Counted from the first letter of the stretch, positions 54,941 through 63,485 are shown. The stretch: DNA of 64,000 bases from Brevibacillus ruminantium (GCF_023746555.1 NZ_CP098755.1:4166501-4230500), one strand, 5' to 3'. Numbers and translations: made by a program. Notes: generated from the sequence alone by a model not told the origin.

Positions 54941-56093
54941 TTTTTACTTTTTCACCAACCGTTCCTGGTTTCATGCTGGATACAACGATCCGTTCAAGCC
55001 GCGGTCCAAGTCGGCTGTATAACTCATTGGTAATCGTTGCGGCATTTGCGGCTACTTGCTCGGCTGTTATCCGCTCTCCCCCGTCCTCACCGATCAGGGT
55101 CACAATGTCACCTTGTTCCACAGCAGGAATGGCCGTGATGTCAATCATCAGTTGATCCATGCAAATTTTGCCGATGACTGGGGCCCTTCGCCCCTTTACC
55201 AGCACGGACCCGTTGCCCGCTGACAGGCTTCTGGGGTAGCCGTCTGCATACCCGATCGAGACGACAGCGATTTTCGTACATTGTGCGGCACTGTATTGAC
55301 GCCCGTATCCAACCGCTTCCCCCGCTGCTACCTCTTTTATCAGCGCTACGCGCGCTTTTAGGGAAAGAACGGGCCGCAGATCGACCGAAGCCCGGACAGG
55401 CTGGTCCGGATGGCTCAGCACGCCATACAGGGCAATGCCGATTCTGACATAATCACAGGGCAGACCGGGATAGTTCAACAGGCCGTAGCTGCTCTGAAAA
55501 TGAATGCGCGGCAATTTCAGCCCCAAGGATTTCAACTGCTCCAACAAACCGTAAAATCGTTCAATCTGCTCACGCGTAAAGTTCTGTTCGAGTTCACCTG
55601 TGTGGTCAGCCGCGCTCAAATGCGTGTACATCCCTGTAATGATCAAATGATCCCACGCAAACATTTGCGCAATCGTGTTCACATGCTGGTCGCTTTCTCC
55701 CAAACGGTGCATGCCCGTATCGATTTTCACATGTACGTTTATGGTTTGTCCGTACTGGTTCAACTGCTTGCCGTAGGCAAAATCGATGACCGTCTGAGTT
55801 AAATCATATGCGACCAGGTCCGGGAACTCCTGCGGGGGTGTATAACCGAGCACGAGGATTTCTCCCACGACTCCTTGGCGGCGAAGCTGGACGCCCTCTG
55901 CCGCCGTTGCCACGGCAAAAGCGGTGACGCCCGCCTGATTCAGTTCCTTTGCGATGAGATGATCGCCGTGTCCGTACGCATTTGCTTTCACGACCGCCAT
56001 CAATTTGCAGCCTTCGGGCAACCATTTTTCCAATTCCTTTACATTGTGGCGAAGATGATTCAGGTTAATCTCAGCCCACGCCCTGCCTCTCAT
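54936..56093 (-). CDS. vanTr: Alanine/serine racemase, VanTr-like
   Basis: A 385-aa PLP racemase of the alanine racemase fold. The PLP Lys is in AVVKANAYGHG, and SIGYADGYPR and CMDQLMIDI are present. The C-terminal TITNEL stretch has Asn where alanine racemases usually have the catalytic Tyr-containing TISY. Asn at this place is the serine-racemase state of VanT. The ATG follows AAAGGAAG and overlaps the membrane gene by 23 bases in another frame. It probably makes D-Ser for the ligase. A plain alr is the alternative. Confidence 0.85.
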   Translation of the reverse strand: MRGRAWAEINLNHLRHNVKELEKWLPEGCKLMAVVKANAYGHGDHLIAKELNQAGVTAFAVATAAEGVQLRRQGVVGEILVLGYTPPQEFPDLVAYDLTQTVIDFAYGKQLNQYGQTINVHVKIDTGMHRLGESDQHVNTIAQMFAWDHLIITGMYTHLSAADHTGELEQNFTREQIERFYGLLEQLKSLGLKLPRIHFQSSYGLLNYPGLPCDYVRIGIALYGVLSHPDQPVRASVDLRPVLSLKARVALIKEVAAGEAVGYGRQYSAAQCTKIAVVSIGYADGYPRSLSAGNGSVLVKGRRAPVIGKICMDQLMIDITAIPAVEQGDIVTLIGEDGGERITAEQVAANAATITNELYSRLGPRLERIVVSSMKPGTVGEKVKI

Positions 56094-57114
56094 GTAATCT
56101 TCCTTTCTGTTTTCGACTCAGTTGCATGGCGAGGATCGCGGCACATACGAAGGAAAGAGCTGCGACTGCCAGATAATGAACGACACTGTTCTCGACCAAT
56201 ATCGCCTGCAGCTTGGTCAGCTTGGCCACGCCCCGTATGACGATGATCATCAGCGGGTGGATGATGTAAATGATCATGGAAATCGTCCGCAGATTTTTAT
56301 TGCTTTTTCCTTTCCACAGAAGCAGCAGCTGATAGAGGAAAAACATGCAGGGAATCAGCATCAGATACATACTGTCATGTCGCTGAACCTCAAAATGATG
56401 CAGCAGCAGGCCCTCTGTCAGGAGGAGCAGCACGGAGACCGCCAGACCCGCCAGGCATTCTTTCACTTGGTAGGTTACCTTCTGTCTTGCAATCAGCCCG
56501 CCGAGCAAAAGAAAGAATGGCGCAAAAAACAACCCGTTTCTCGTATAGTCTGTAAAGCTGAAAATCCCGTTATAGAAGCTCTCGACAAACGGAATCTGCG
56601 ACAGCAGCCCGTAGTAGCTGTCTCCGCCAAGTCCGATGAGGTAAAGGAGACCCGCTAACTTTACAACCATATTTACCTGGAAAGCTTGCAAGAGAAGATA
56701 GAGCAGTCCGACACCGACGATAGTGGCCGGCAGATACCACAGATGATAGAACGTACCGTCAAAAACCAGATCCTGCAACAAGTTCGGGATTAGCGGCTCG
56801 GCCAGAAAATGATCGGCGTATAGGTTGACCGGAAGGAAGAGCAGGATGGAGATCGCGTATAGTTGGCACGCCTTCTTGAAAAAGCGATGCAGGCTCTTCC
56901 GGTCGGAAGCCTGGTTCTCCAGGAATGGAGGCAGCAGGAAAAATCCTGTCGCCATAAAGAAAAACGGAACGGCTACGCGCGCCACAATCCGGGTGAGAAT
57001 AAAATCTCCTGTATCCGTGATTGAAAGAAGGGGAGACGTATGGACTGCCACGACCAGAAAAGCGGCGATGATTCGGAAGAAGTCAATTCCTGCGTATCCT
57101 CCTTCCGTCTTCAT
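56071..57114 (-). CDS. vanTm: Acyltransferase-3-like membrane protein, VanTm-like
   Basis: A 347-aa integral membrane protein with about 10 helices. The start ESGYAGIDFFRIIAAFLV-like and the stretch RIVARVAVPFFFMATGFFL match the membrane half of VanT, which resembles acyltransferase family 3. In VanG and VanC operons this half is fused to the racemase. In VanL the two halves are separate genes (vanTm, vanTr), as here. It probably helps L-Ser uptake or racemase placement. It overlaps vanXY by 4 bases. Confidence 0.85.
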   Translation of the reverse strand: MKTEGGYAGIDFFRIIAAFLVVAVHTSPLLSITDTGDFILTRIVARVAVPFFFMATGFFLLPPFLENQASDRKSLHRFFKKACQLYAISILLFLPVNLYADHFLAEPLIPNLLQDLVFDGTFYHLWYLPATIVGVGLLYLLLQAFQVNMVVKLAGLLYLIGLGGDSYYGLLSQIPFVESFYNGIFSFTDYTRNGLFFAPFFLLLGGLIARQKVTYQVKECLAGLAVSVLLLLTEGLLLHHFEVQRHDSMYLMLIPCMFFLYQLLLLWKGKSNKNLRTISMIIYIIHPLMIIVIRGVAKLTKLQAILVENSVVHYLAVAALSFVCAAILAMQLSRKQKGRLHERQGVG

Positions 57115-57872
57115 TTCTTACTCCTCCACACGGTCACCACAAATCCATCGACATTATTGCCCGACACCTCGCAGGGAGTGTCGTCTGGAATCGGAATGGT
57201 TCCAGACGACAAAGCGGATTCGCGGACATAATAGATTTCTGCCGTATGTCTGCCCGCATCGAAATGCAGATGTTTTCCGCCATAGGGGAAGTCTTTCAGA
57301 TATTCGGTATACTCCTCCAACGTCAGCTGCTCCCGCTGCATCAGCTCCGCATGAGGACAACCGACATAGCGGAAATGCCAAGGCTCATGGGCAATCCCGG
57401 TGATCGCTTCCTTTCCTTTGGGATAGCGCTCAATGAAACCGAATTGGGCTGCCCTTTGGCGAAAAGCCTGGCAGATCCCGGTGTAGGGAAAGTCGGGCCT
57501 GATGAAGTCGATCTCTGCCCTGTTCTCGCCCACATCGATAGCGAGCCCGGACTGATGCTCACTATGATTGGGATAAGCCACGAACTTGCGAGTAAAGTCC
57601 TCACCGTTTTCCCGCATGGATTCCGCGTAAATTTTCTCCTGCTCCTGTAGTGAACGATAGCCGCTGACCGGCACGATTTGCCCGCCTGCCTGAAGGGATT
57701 GAATCAGTTGGGCGTACATGGCCGCCGCCTTTTGTTCCAGCAGAATCTCGGGATAGCCGGAATCGACGGGAACCAATTCCGGCTCCAGCTTTTCGCAGAT
57801 CGGATGCTTTCGGTTGATCAGGATCAAGCTGCCCTGCCGGATATTTGCTTTTTCCACTGCTACTGTTTTCAT
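57111..57872 (-). CDS. vanXY: D,D-dipeptidase/D,D-carboxypeptidase, VanXY-like
   Basis: A 253-aa zinc peptidase of family M15B/VanY type. The zinc motifs SEHQSGLAIDVG and HEPWHFRYVG are intact, and VSGYRSLQEQEKIY supplies the Arg. No signal peptide is seen, which fits cytoplasmic VanXY and not secreted VanY. It closely resembles VanXY of VanG clusters. It would remove D-Ala-D-Ala and terminal D-Ala from precursors. Overlaps of 4 bases on both sides show one operon. Confidence 0.9.
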   Translation of the reverse strand: MKTVAVEKANIRQGSLILINRKHPICEKLEPELVPVDSGYPEILLEQKAAAMYAQLIQSLQAGGQIVPVSGYRSLQEQEKIYAESMRENGEDFTRKFVAYPNHSEHQSGLAIDVGENRAEIDFIRPDFPYTGICQAFRQRAAQFGFIERYPKGKEAITGIAHEPWHFRYVGCPHAELMQREQLTLEEYTEYLKDFPYGGKHLHFDAGRHTAEIYYVRESALSSGTIPIPDDTPCEVSGNNVDGFVVTVWRSKK

Positions 57873-58918
57873 TGGTCGATCTCCGTCCTTATCAGCTTGT
57901 CTATGATTTCGGTAAATGACAGCCCGACGCCGCGAAGCATATTGGGATATCGGCTATGGGGGGTAAAGCCTGGTATCGTGTTCACTTCATTAAAGACAAT
58001 CTCCCGATCCGGGGTGACAAACATATCGACCCGGGCAAAGCTGCGGCAGCCGAGTGCCCGGTAGATCCTGGCAGCCGTGTGTTTGATCTGCTCGGCAAAC
58101 TCCGGGTCGATGCGGGCAGGCATGTGGATGCGAGAGGTCTCCAGCGAATATTTTTCCTTGTAGTCAAAGAACCCGCCCATAAGTTCGATCTCGTCCACCT
58201 CGCCAATGATCAGCTCTTCATTTCCCAATACCGCACAGCCTACCTCGAAGCCCTCGATATTTTCTTCGATAATGACGCTTTGATCGTATTCAAGCGCGTT
58301 GACAGCCGCCTGAAACAGCTCGGCTTGGCGGTGGATCTTGCTGATCCCAAAGGACGAGCCTCCCCGAACCGGCTTGACGAATAGCGGGTAAGAAAGCGCT
58401 TGGGTCAGCTCCTGCATCTCTTCCTCTGACTGCCTGCCGGTAATCACGATCGAGCGCGGCACCTTGATGCCGGCCAGACTGACGATCTTGTGCGCCATTT
58501 CTTTGTCCATACACAGCGCGGAGCTGAGTGTGCCGCACCCGATCACAGGAACGCCAGCCAGTTCAAGCAAGCCCTGAATCGTGCCATCCTCGCCATTTCG
58601 GCCATGCAGAACAGGAAATGCCGCATCAAGTCTGGTCGTTTCCATTCGGTCTGGGTGAAAGGTCATGATTCCCTGCACATTCCGGCTGGGAGAGAGGATG
58701 GCCGGGATGCAGCGCTCATCCTCTCTCCAGGTGTCTGCCGCGATTTTGTCGAGATCGCCACTATATTGAAACCACTCACCTTGTCTGGTAATCCCGATGC
58801 ACACACATTCATAGCGGGAATGATCGAGATGCTGCAATACGGCGTAGGCAGATTTCAGTGATACTTCATATTCAGTGGAACATCCGCCAAACAGAATGGC
58901 GATTTTTTTCTTTTTCAT
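57869..58918 (-). CDS. vanG: D-Ala-D-Ser-type ligase, VanG-like
   Basis: A 349-aa ATP-grasp ligase, the same length as VanG. It shows GGCSTEYEVSL, FPVLHGRNGEDGTIQGLLEL, KPVRGGSSFG, EIELMGGFFDYKEKY and NEVNTIPGFTPHSRYPNML. The last run and the EKY box are shared with VanG/VanC enzymes, so D-Ala-D-Ser is the likely product. It is the first gene of the cassette. No vanR, vanS or vanU is seen within the window. The ATG follows GAAGGAG. A housekeeping D-Ala-D-Ala ligase is less likely given the partners. Confidence 0.9.
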   Translation of the reverse strand: MKKKKIAILFGGCSTEYEVSLKSAYAVLQHLDHSRYECVCIGITRQGEWFQYSGDLDKIAADTWREDERCIPAILSPSRNVQGIMTFHPDRMETTRLDAAFPVLHGRNGEDGTIQGLLELAGVPVIGCGTLSSALCMDKEMAHKIVSLAGIKVPRSIVITGRQSEEEMQELTQALSYPLFVKPVRGGSSFGISKIHRQAELFQAAVNALEYDQSVIIEENIEGFEVGCAVLGNEELIIGEVDEIELMGGFFDYKEKYSLETSRIHMPARIDPEFAEQIKHTAARIYRALGCRSFARVDMFVTPDREIVFNEVNTIPGFTPHSRYPNMLRGVGLSFTEIIDKLIRTEIDQ

Positions 58919-59066
58919 GGGTTAAGCTCCTTCCTCGGACAATCAGCAGCCTGTACGGTACTTGTTTTGTCCCATGTATTCTACTGACAAAGAGTTGTAA
59001 AATTTATGTAGAAATTCTTAAGGCTTCCTTACATTCTTCCGTCCAAATCTTCACTTTTGGAAAACA

Positions 59067-59098
59067 AAAAAAACCGCCCCGAATCATCGGAACGGGCT
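59067..59098 (-). terminator. Terminator before the van-like cassette
   Basis: On the minus strand CCGTTCCGA pairs with TCGGGGCGG, followed by eight T residues. It ends the gene at 59104 and isolates the van-like operon. Confidence 0.8.
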
Positions 59099-59103
59099 GA
59101 AAC

Positions 59104-59622
59104 CTATTGTTCGAAGAGGACAAACTCATGCGGATCGTTGCGGATTGTATTCGCTATGCGGTGATGCGTGATCATCGCAACCTGCGAAAAGCGGTGGTAA
59201 AACTGGTCGATGGACTGGCAAAGCCCCTCGTCTCCATCGAGATCCAGTACTGATGCTTGCCTCTTGCTCTCCTGCCCGAAACGATGGCGGGAGCGCAGAT
59301 ACGCTTCTGTCTCACTTAGCAAAGCCAGCATCTCGTCGGCGCCGAAATATTGCAGACCTTTTTGTACGCCACTCCAGGTATCAGGCTTCGTGAGCAGTTC
59401 GCTGACCCAGCAGTAATACTCCTCACGGGAATTGCAGGCGTGATCAAAAAATACCCGGAACATCATCAGTGCCTGCTGGCCTTTATTGCATTGCCGAAAG
59501 GCCTGGAGCTTAACATCCGGGTGCTTGCCTCGCAGCGGCAGCAGGACCTGCTCGATACACGCCCAGCCAAGCTGACTGTCTTCCATCTGATCAAAAGCCT
59601 CTTTTGTCATTGTCTTCCGCAT
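59104..59622 (-). CDS. Uncharacterised protein
   Basis: A 172-aa soluble protein, with no signal peptide, that is mostly helical and rich in Gln, Leu and Phe. The stretch QLGWACIEQVLLPL and EEYYCWVSELL are the most conserved-looking parts; a distant relation to DMP19-like small helical domains is possible but unproven. The frame is open to 59772. I choose the ATG at 59622 because a GGGAGGG site is nearby, although the spacing is long. It is monocistronic. Confidence 0.65.
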   Translation of the reverse strand: MRKTMTKEAFDQMEDSQLGWACIEQVLLPLRGKHPDVKLQAFRQCNKGQQALMMFRVFFDHACNSREEYYCWVSELLTKPDTWSGVQKGLQYFGADEMLALLSETEAYLRSRHRFGQESKRQASVLDLDGDEGLCQSIDQFYHRFSQVAMITHHRIANTIRNDPHEFVLFEQ

Positions 59623-59771
59623 GAATATAAAAATCCCTCCCTGTCTGTCAATGATAGCAAATAGATGGAAAACATCCAGGGGGGAAACTGTATGAAAGCC
59701 AGTCGTGCACGTTTGCTTCCGCTGCAGGAAGACCGGACAAATCCACGTGGGCCGACTGACTTTTTCCGTCA

Positions 59772-60722
59772 TTACTGTTCGAGTATATCTGTTATAGTCC
59801 CGATGTCCGCATTTCCTCCCGAGATCACGGTGACCACCTTTTTACCGGAAAAGGGGAGCTTTCCAAACATGGCGGCTGCCACCGTCGTTGCGCTGGACGG
59901 CTCAATCATCTGCTTCATCCGCTCCAGGACAAAACGGAAGGCGTGCCTGATCTCCTCCTCACTGACAAGCACCAGGTCATCGAGGTACTTCATCAAGACC
60001 GGAAATGTAAGCGAGCCTGGCTGCGACGTCCGCAGACCGTCCGCGATCGTCTTGGTTGCCGGGATCGAGACGATCTCTTTTCGCTCGCGTGACAACCAGG
60101 TATCATTGGCAAGGGCAGGCTCCACACCGATCACCTTCACCTGCGGGTTGGTCTCTTTGATCGCAGTCAATATTCCGGAAATCAGCCCGCCGCCGCCAAT
60201 CGGCACAATGACAGCATCTGCATCTGCTATTTGTTCCAATATCTCCAGTCCAATGGTGCCCTGTCCCGCCATGACAAACGGATCGTCATAGGGCGGGATA
60301 TAGACGCCGTTCCTTTGAGCCGCGATCTCTTTGGCTCTCGGGAGCCTTTCAGCCGAAGTAAATCCACATGGCACAATCTCGCCTCCATATGCCCGGATCG
60401 CGTCTGTCTTGCACGTGGCTGCATCCTCCGGGACGACAATTGTTGCCGAAATCCCCAGCCGCTGCGCGATATAGGCCACGGCCTGGCCGTGATTGCCAGA
60501 TGAGGCTGCGGTTACGTGCGTCGCCCCCTCCTGGACTGCCTGCTTCACCTTGTTCGTCGCCCCGCGAATTTTAAAGGAGCCCGTTTTTTGCAAATGTTCC
60601 GCTTTCAAATAGATTTCATTGCCACAACGAGACGAAAGCTGTTCCGAAGTCAGCAGCGGCGTGACACGCACCACGTCGGCAATGCGCCTGCGAGCTTCCC
60701 GGACGTCCTCCACATGAATCAT
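59772..60722 (-). CDS. PLP-dependent threonine/serine dehydratase (or serine racemase)
   Basis: A 316-aa fold-type-II PLP enzyme. The PLP Lys is in KTGSFKIRGA, with AASSGNHGQA and the glycine loop IGGGGLISG. There is no C-terminal ACT regulatory domain, so it is the short catabolic TdcB/serine-racemase form and not biosynthetic IlvA. I start at ATG 60722 behind AAGGAGGAG. The ridA gene is immediately upstream and overlaps the frame's upstream part. Closeness to the van-like cassette may matter, as both use serine. Confidence 0.88.
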   Translation of the reverse strand: MIHVEDVREARRRIADVVRVTPLLTSEQLSSRCGNEIYLKAEHLQKTGSFKIRGATNKVKQAVQEGATHVTAASSGNHGQAVAYIAQRLGISATIVVPEDAATCKTDAIRAYGGEIVPCGFTSAERLPRAKEIAAQRNGVYIPPYDDPFVMAGQGTIGLEILEQIADADAVIVPIGGGGLISGILTAIKETNPQVKVIGVEPALANDTWLSRERKEIVSIPATKTIADGLRTSQPGSLTFPVLMKYLDDLVLVSEEEIRHAFRFVLERMKQMIEPSSATTVAAAMFGKLPFSGKKVVTVISGGNADIGTITDILEQ

Positions 60723-60735
60723 TGAGCACTCCTCC

Positions 60736-61206
60736 TTATTTGTCTGTACGGACAGCGATGATGAACTCAATTTCCACCGGGGTATTGCTAGGCAGCTCGG
60801 CTACACCGACAGCAGAACGAGCATGCCTTCCTTTTTCTCCAAAGATCGCTTGCAGCAGATCAGAAGCTGCATCCAACACCTTGGGTTGCTGAGAAAATCC
60901 AGGGGCAGACTGGACAAAGCCGGTTACTTTCAATACTTGTTCCACCTGATCCAGACTGCCAAGCTCTGCTTCCAGACAACTTAATCCTTTCAATACACAG
61001 ATTTTCGCCAGCTCCCGGGCTTGTTCTACCGTCACTTCGTCTCCCACCTTGCCGGTATATGGGATTTCGCCATCCACGCGGGGCACCTGGCCACTGATGT
61101 AGGCGACTCCCTGATGGATCAGAACGGGGACGTAATTATACAGGGAGGGTGCCGCTTCCGGCAGCTCCAGCTTCAGTTCTTGCAGACGCTCTCTGATCAT
61201 GTCCAT
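60736..61206 (-). CDS. ridA: RidA-family enamine/imine deaminase
   Basis: A 156-aa YjgF/YER057c/RidA-family protein. AYISGQVPRVDGEIPYTGKVG, PKVLDAASDLL and the Arg in the RSAVGVAELP stretch are typical. RidA hydrolyses reactive enamines made by PLP dehydratases, so its place 13 bases upstream of a threonine/serine dehydratase gene is functionally sensible. The two should form one operon. Confidence 0.9.
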   Translation of the reverse strand: MDMIRERLQELKLELPEAAPSLYNYVPVLIHQGVAYISGQVPRVDGEIPYTGKVGDEVTVEQARELAKICVLKGLSCLEAELGSLDQVEQVLKVTGFVQSAPGFSQQPKVLDAASDLLQAIFGEKGRHARSAVGVAELPSNTPVEIEFIIAVRTDK

Positions 61207-61413
61207 TCTCCTTTTGCCTTGTTGTGCTGTGATTCAGCAAATTGCCCAACTTTATCGAATACTCTGTCTACCTGCATTGTACCAAAACGTTCCTGCCGGC
61301 TGCCAGACTACTTCCCACCAAGCTTTTGTAGAAACAGATGTATTCTGACGCCACCACCAAAACGACAAACTGCAGTTTTTTTACCAGCGAGCACATTTTA
61401 CAGATTTCAGCAG

Positions 61414-61442
61414 TTGCCATCTTCCGATCGTTTTACTATAAT
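61414..61442 (+). promoter_or_regulatory. Sigma-A promoter of the Bmr-like efflux gene
   Basis: TTGCCA (61414-61419) and TATAAT (61437-61442) are exactly 17 bases apart. Transcription would begin near 61449, just ahead of the nested inverted repeats. Confidence 0.8.
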
Positions 61443-61452
61443 GGGTTTTATT

Positions 61453-61502
61453 TTCATTTTTGCGGGGCAGTCTGTAACAGACTCCCGTCTTGCAAAAATG
61501 AA
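61453..61502 (+). promoter_or_regulatory. Nested inverted repeats in the leader of the efflux gene
   Basis: The outer arms TTCATTTTTGC (61453-61463) and GCAAAAATGAA (61492-61502) are perfect complements. Inside lies a perfect 15-base palindrome AGTCTGT-A-ACAGACT (61469-61483). It can be a repressor operator or an mRNA stem-loop near the ribosome site. Confidence 0.65.
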
Positions 61503-61518
61503 TGTAATGTAGAGAGTC

Positions 61519-62757
61519 ATGAAGGGAGAGAACCAGCAAGTGAAAGAAGAAAATCTGAAAAAAGGGCCGCTCACGATCTTGATGATCAACATGTTCATTG
61601 CGATGCTTGGAATCGGCCTGATCATTCCAGTCTTGCCTAAATTTATGCTGGAATTTGGTGCAAGCGGAAGTTCGCTGGGGTATCTCGTCGCAGCCTTTGG
61701 CTTGACTCAATTCCTCTTTTCCCCGATTGCCGGAGAGTTCTCCGACAAATACGGGCGGAAGCGGATGATTGTCGCTGGCCTCGCTGCCTTTTCGATCTCT
61801 CAGCTGATCTTTGCCGTTGCTGACCACATGTGGCTTCTGTTCTTGTCACGCTTGATCGGGGGAATGGGAGCGGCATTCATGATCCCGTCGATGATGGCCT
61901 ATGTTGCTGATATCACGACCAACGAGGCACGGGGAAAAGGGATGGGCCTCCTCGGAGCCGCGATGTCACTGGGCTTTGTCATTGGACCGGGAATTGGAGG
62001 CTTTTTGGCCGAATACGGCCTGCGCGTACCTTTCTACGTATCTGCAGCCGTTGCGTTTGTTTCCACGATCGCCTCCCTCTTGTTTCTGAAAGAAACGCTG
62101 TCCGTCGAAGAACAATTGGCAGCTCGCAGTGTAGGGAACAAGCGGGAAAACATCTTCAAGCAGTTTACAAAATCCTTCAAAGCGGTCTACCTGGTGCCAC
62201 TGATTCTGGTCTTCACGCTCACATTTGGGCTGTCCAACTTTGAAGCGATCTTTGGCTTGTATGTCGATCAGAAATTCAGTTACACACCAAAGGATATCTC
62301 CATTTTGATTACAGTAGGCGCACTGATTGGCGTAATCATCCAATCGTTTTTGATCGATCGGCTGCTTCGCCGCTTTGGAGAGAAACGTCTGATCAACATC
62401 AGCTTTTTCTTCTCCGCGGTCACCATGATCCTGATGCTGCTGTCAGGGAACTTCTGGTATGTCATGATTGTCACCAGCATCTTTTTCATCTTCACCTCGA
62501 TCCTTCGCCCGGCGATTAATACCCTGCTGTCCAAAATGGCCGGAAAGGAACAGGGATTTGTCGCAGGTATGAACAACGCCTATATGAGTATCGGTAATAT
62601 CATTGGACCGTCTCTGGCGGGAATCCTGTTCGATGTGCAGATCAACCTGCCGTATCTGTTTGGCGCATTCCTGTTGCTCTTTAGCTTGTTCCTGTCTGTT
62701 TCCTGGAATCGGCGGGCGGGGGGCGGCAACCAGGTTAAGCCCGCAGTGCAGGAGTAA
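61519..62757 (+). CDS. MFS multidrug efflux transporter (Bmr/NorA-like, 12 TM)
   Basis: A 412-aa DHA1-type drug:proton antiporter with 12 helices. GIGLIIPVLP at the start, motif A GEFSDKYGRKRM, and motif C GFVIGPGIGGFLAEYG mark the family. The ATG at 61519 has a weak ribosome site; a GTG at 61540 follows AAGGGAGAG and is an alternative. It is monocistronic with its own promoter, leader structure and terminator. Confidence 0.88.
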   Translation: MKGENQQVKEENLKKGPLTILMINMFIAMLGIGLIIPVLPKFMLEFGASGSSLGYLVAAFGLTQFLFSPIAGEFSDKYGRKRMIVAGLAAFSISQLIFAVADHMWLLFLSRLIGGMGAAFMIPSMMAYVADITTNEARGKGMGLLGAAMSLGFVIGPGIGGFLAEYGLRVPFYVSAAVAFVSTIASLLFLKETLSVEEQLAARSVGNKRENIFKQFTKSFKAVYLVPLILVFTLTFGLSNFEAIFGLYVDQKFSYTPKDISILITVGALIGVIIQSFLIDRLLRRFGEKRLINISFFFSAVTMILMLLSGNFWYVMIVTSIFFIFTSILRPAINTLLSKMAGKEQGFVAGMNNAYMSIGNIIGPSLAGILFDVQINLPYLFGAFLLLFSLFLSVSWNRRAGGGNQVKPAVQE

Positions 62758-62796
62758 TCGTTTTTCAAACTGTTTTCATGTTTTGGGGAACAACAA

Positions 62797-62840
62797 AGGC
62801 ACTTCCTCTAGTAGGAGGTGTCTTTGCTTTTTTGTTCGTC
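62797..62840 (+). terminator. Terminator of the efflux gene
   Basis: AAAGGCACTTCCTC pairs with GGAGGTGTCTTT and is followed by GCTTTTTTG. It lies about 40 bases past the stop. Confidence 0.8.
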
Positions 62841-63017
62841 ATAAAAAAAGTTTCGAAGTTGCCATTTCATCAGCGCTATGATCATCTTTCCCTGATGATA
62901 GCACGGTGGTTTCGTACTGTATCTTGAAAATAGGTGTATTGCCAATGAAGGTTCGTCCAATCACTTTCTGTTCTTCTCGACTACATATACAGTACGGGAA
63001 TGAGGGGAGGTGGAGTC

Positions 63018-63089
63018 GTGCCTGGTTTCTTCTTTGGGCGTCGCCGTCGTCGTTGCTTTCGTAGACGTCGCCGCCGCCGCTTCTTCTAG
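63018..63089 (+). CDS. 23-residue Arg-rich peptide
   Basis: A very short frame, GTG start to TAG, coding for PGFFFG, then runs of five and seven Arg separated by Cys-Phe, then Phe-Phe. Twelve of 23 residues are Arg. A strong GGGGAGGTGG ribosome site stands 7 bases before the GTG, and a perfect 11-bp terminator follows 7 bases after the stop. These signals suggest a real gene. The composition resembles DNA- or spore-polymer-binding peptides; the function is unknown. Confidence 0.6.
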   Translation: MPGFFFGRRRRRCFRRRRRRRFF

Positions 63090-63096
63090 GTAACCC

Positions 63097-63135
63097 GATA
63101 CCGTCCGGATTGATTGTTTCGGACGGTATCCTATT
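63097..63135 (+). terminator. Terminator of the Arg-rich peptide gene
   Basis: GATACCGTCCG (63097-63107) and CGGACGGTATC (63120-63130) pair perfectly over 11 bases and are followed by CTATTTC. Confidence 0.75.
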
Positions 63136-63203
63136 TCTCTTTTGATGTATTTTTGCTTCAAGCGCTTTTGGAAAATTGGGTTTGCTGTAGACTAGCGTGA
63201 CTG

Positions 63204-63485
63204 GTGAAAATACCCAAGCCACGAAACCAGGTGGTACATATCCATATAGAGATTGGAAAGGGGGGGAAGTCACTGTCACGGAAACGCTGTAGATGCAAAT
63301 GCGAGTCATCCTCATACATGAGGTATGATGATCCGCCGCCGTTTCGTGGCCGGGGAGGATTTGGCCGCGGATTCAGAACCTTTGAGTCACCTGGGTTTAG
63401 AAGGTTTCAGGAATCACCCTTTTTCTTCCGGGAATCACCTTTCTTTTTTAGAGAATCACCATTCTTTGGGCGCCGTTTCCGCTAG
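63204..63485 (+). CDS. Arg/Phe/Gly-rich repeat protein, spore-coat-like
   Basis: A frame of up to 93 aa. The C-terminal half is rich in Arg, Gly and Phe (FRGRGGFGRGFR), then has about three units of ESPFFFR, and ends RRFR. A Cys/Lys/Arg cluster (RKRCRCKCE) precedes it. The true start is unsure: GTG at 63204, or a CTG near 63273 right behind GGAAAGGGGGGG. The composition suggests a coat or surface protein. The stop codon lies inside a long palindrome. Confidence 0.55.
   Translation: MKIPKPRNQVVHIHIEIGKGGKSLSRKRCRCKCESSSYMRYDDPPPFRGRGGFGRGFRTFESPGFRRFQESPFFFRESPFFFRESPFFGRRFR

Noticed and set aside
56071-56093. Frameshift that broke a fused VanT gene
   Set aside because: The racemase has its own ATG and AAAGGAAG ribosome site, and split vanTm/vanTr genes are known from vanL, so a natural split is simpler.
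61441-61512. 23-codon leader peptide ahead of the efflux gene
   Set aside because: Its ATG overlaps the -10 box, so it would not be transcribed from the predicted promoter.
62839-63315. 158-codon minus-strand frame
   Set aside because: It is antisense to the two small Arg-rich genes, has no ribosome site and shows no domain.
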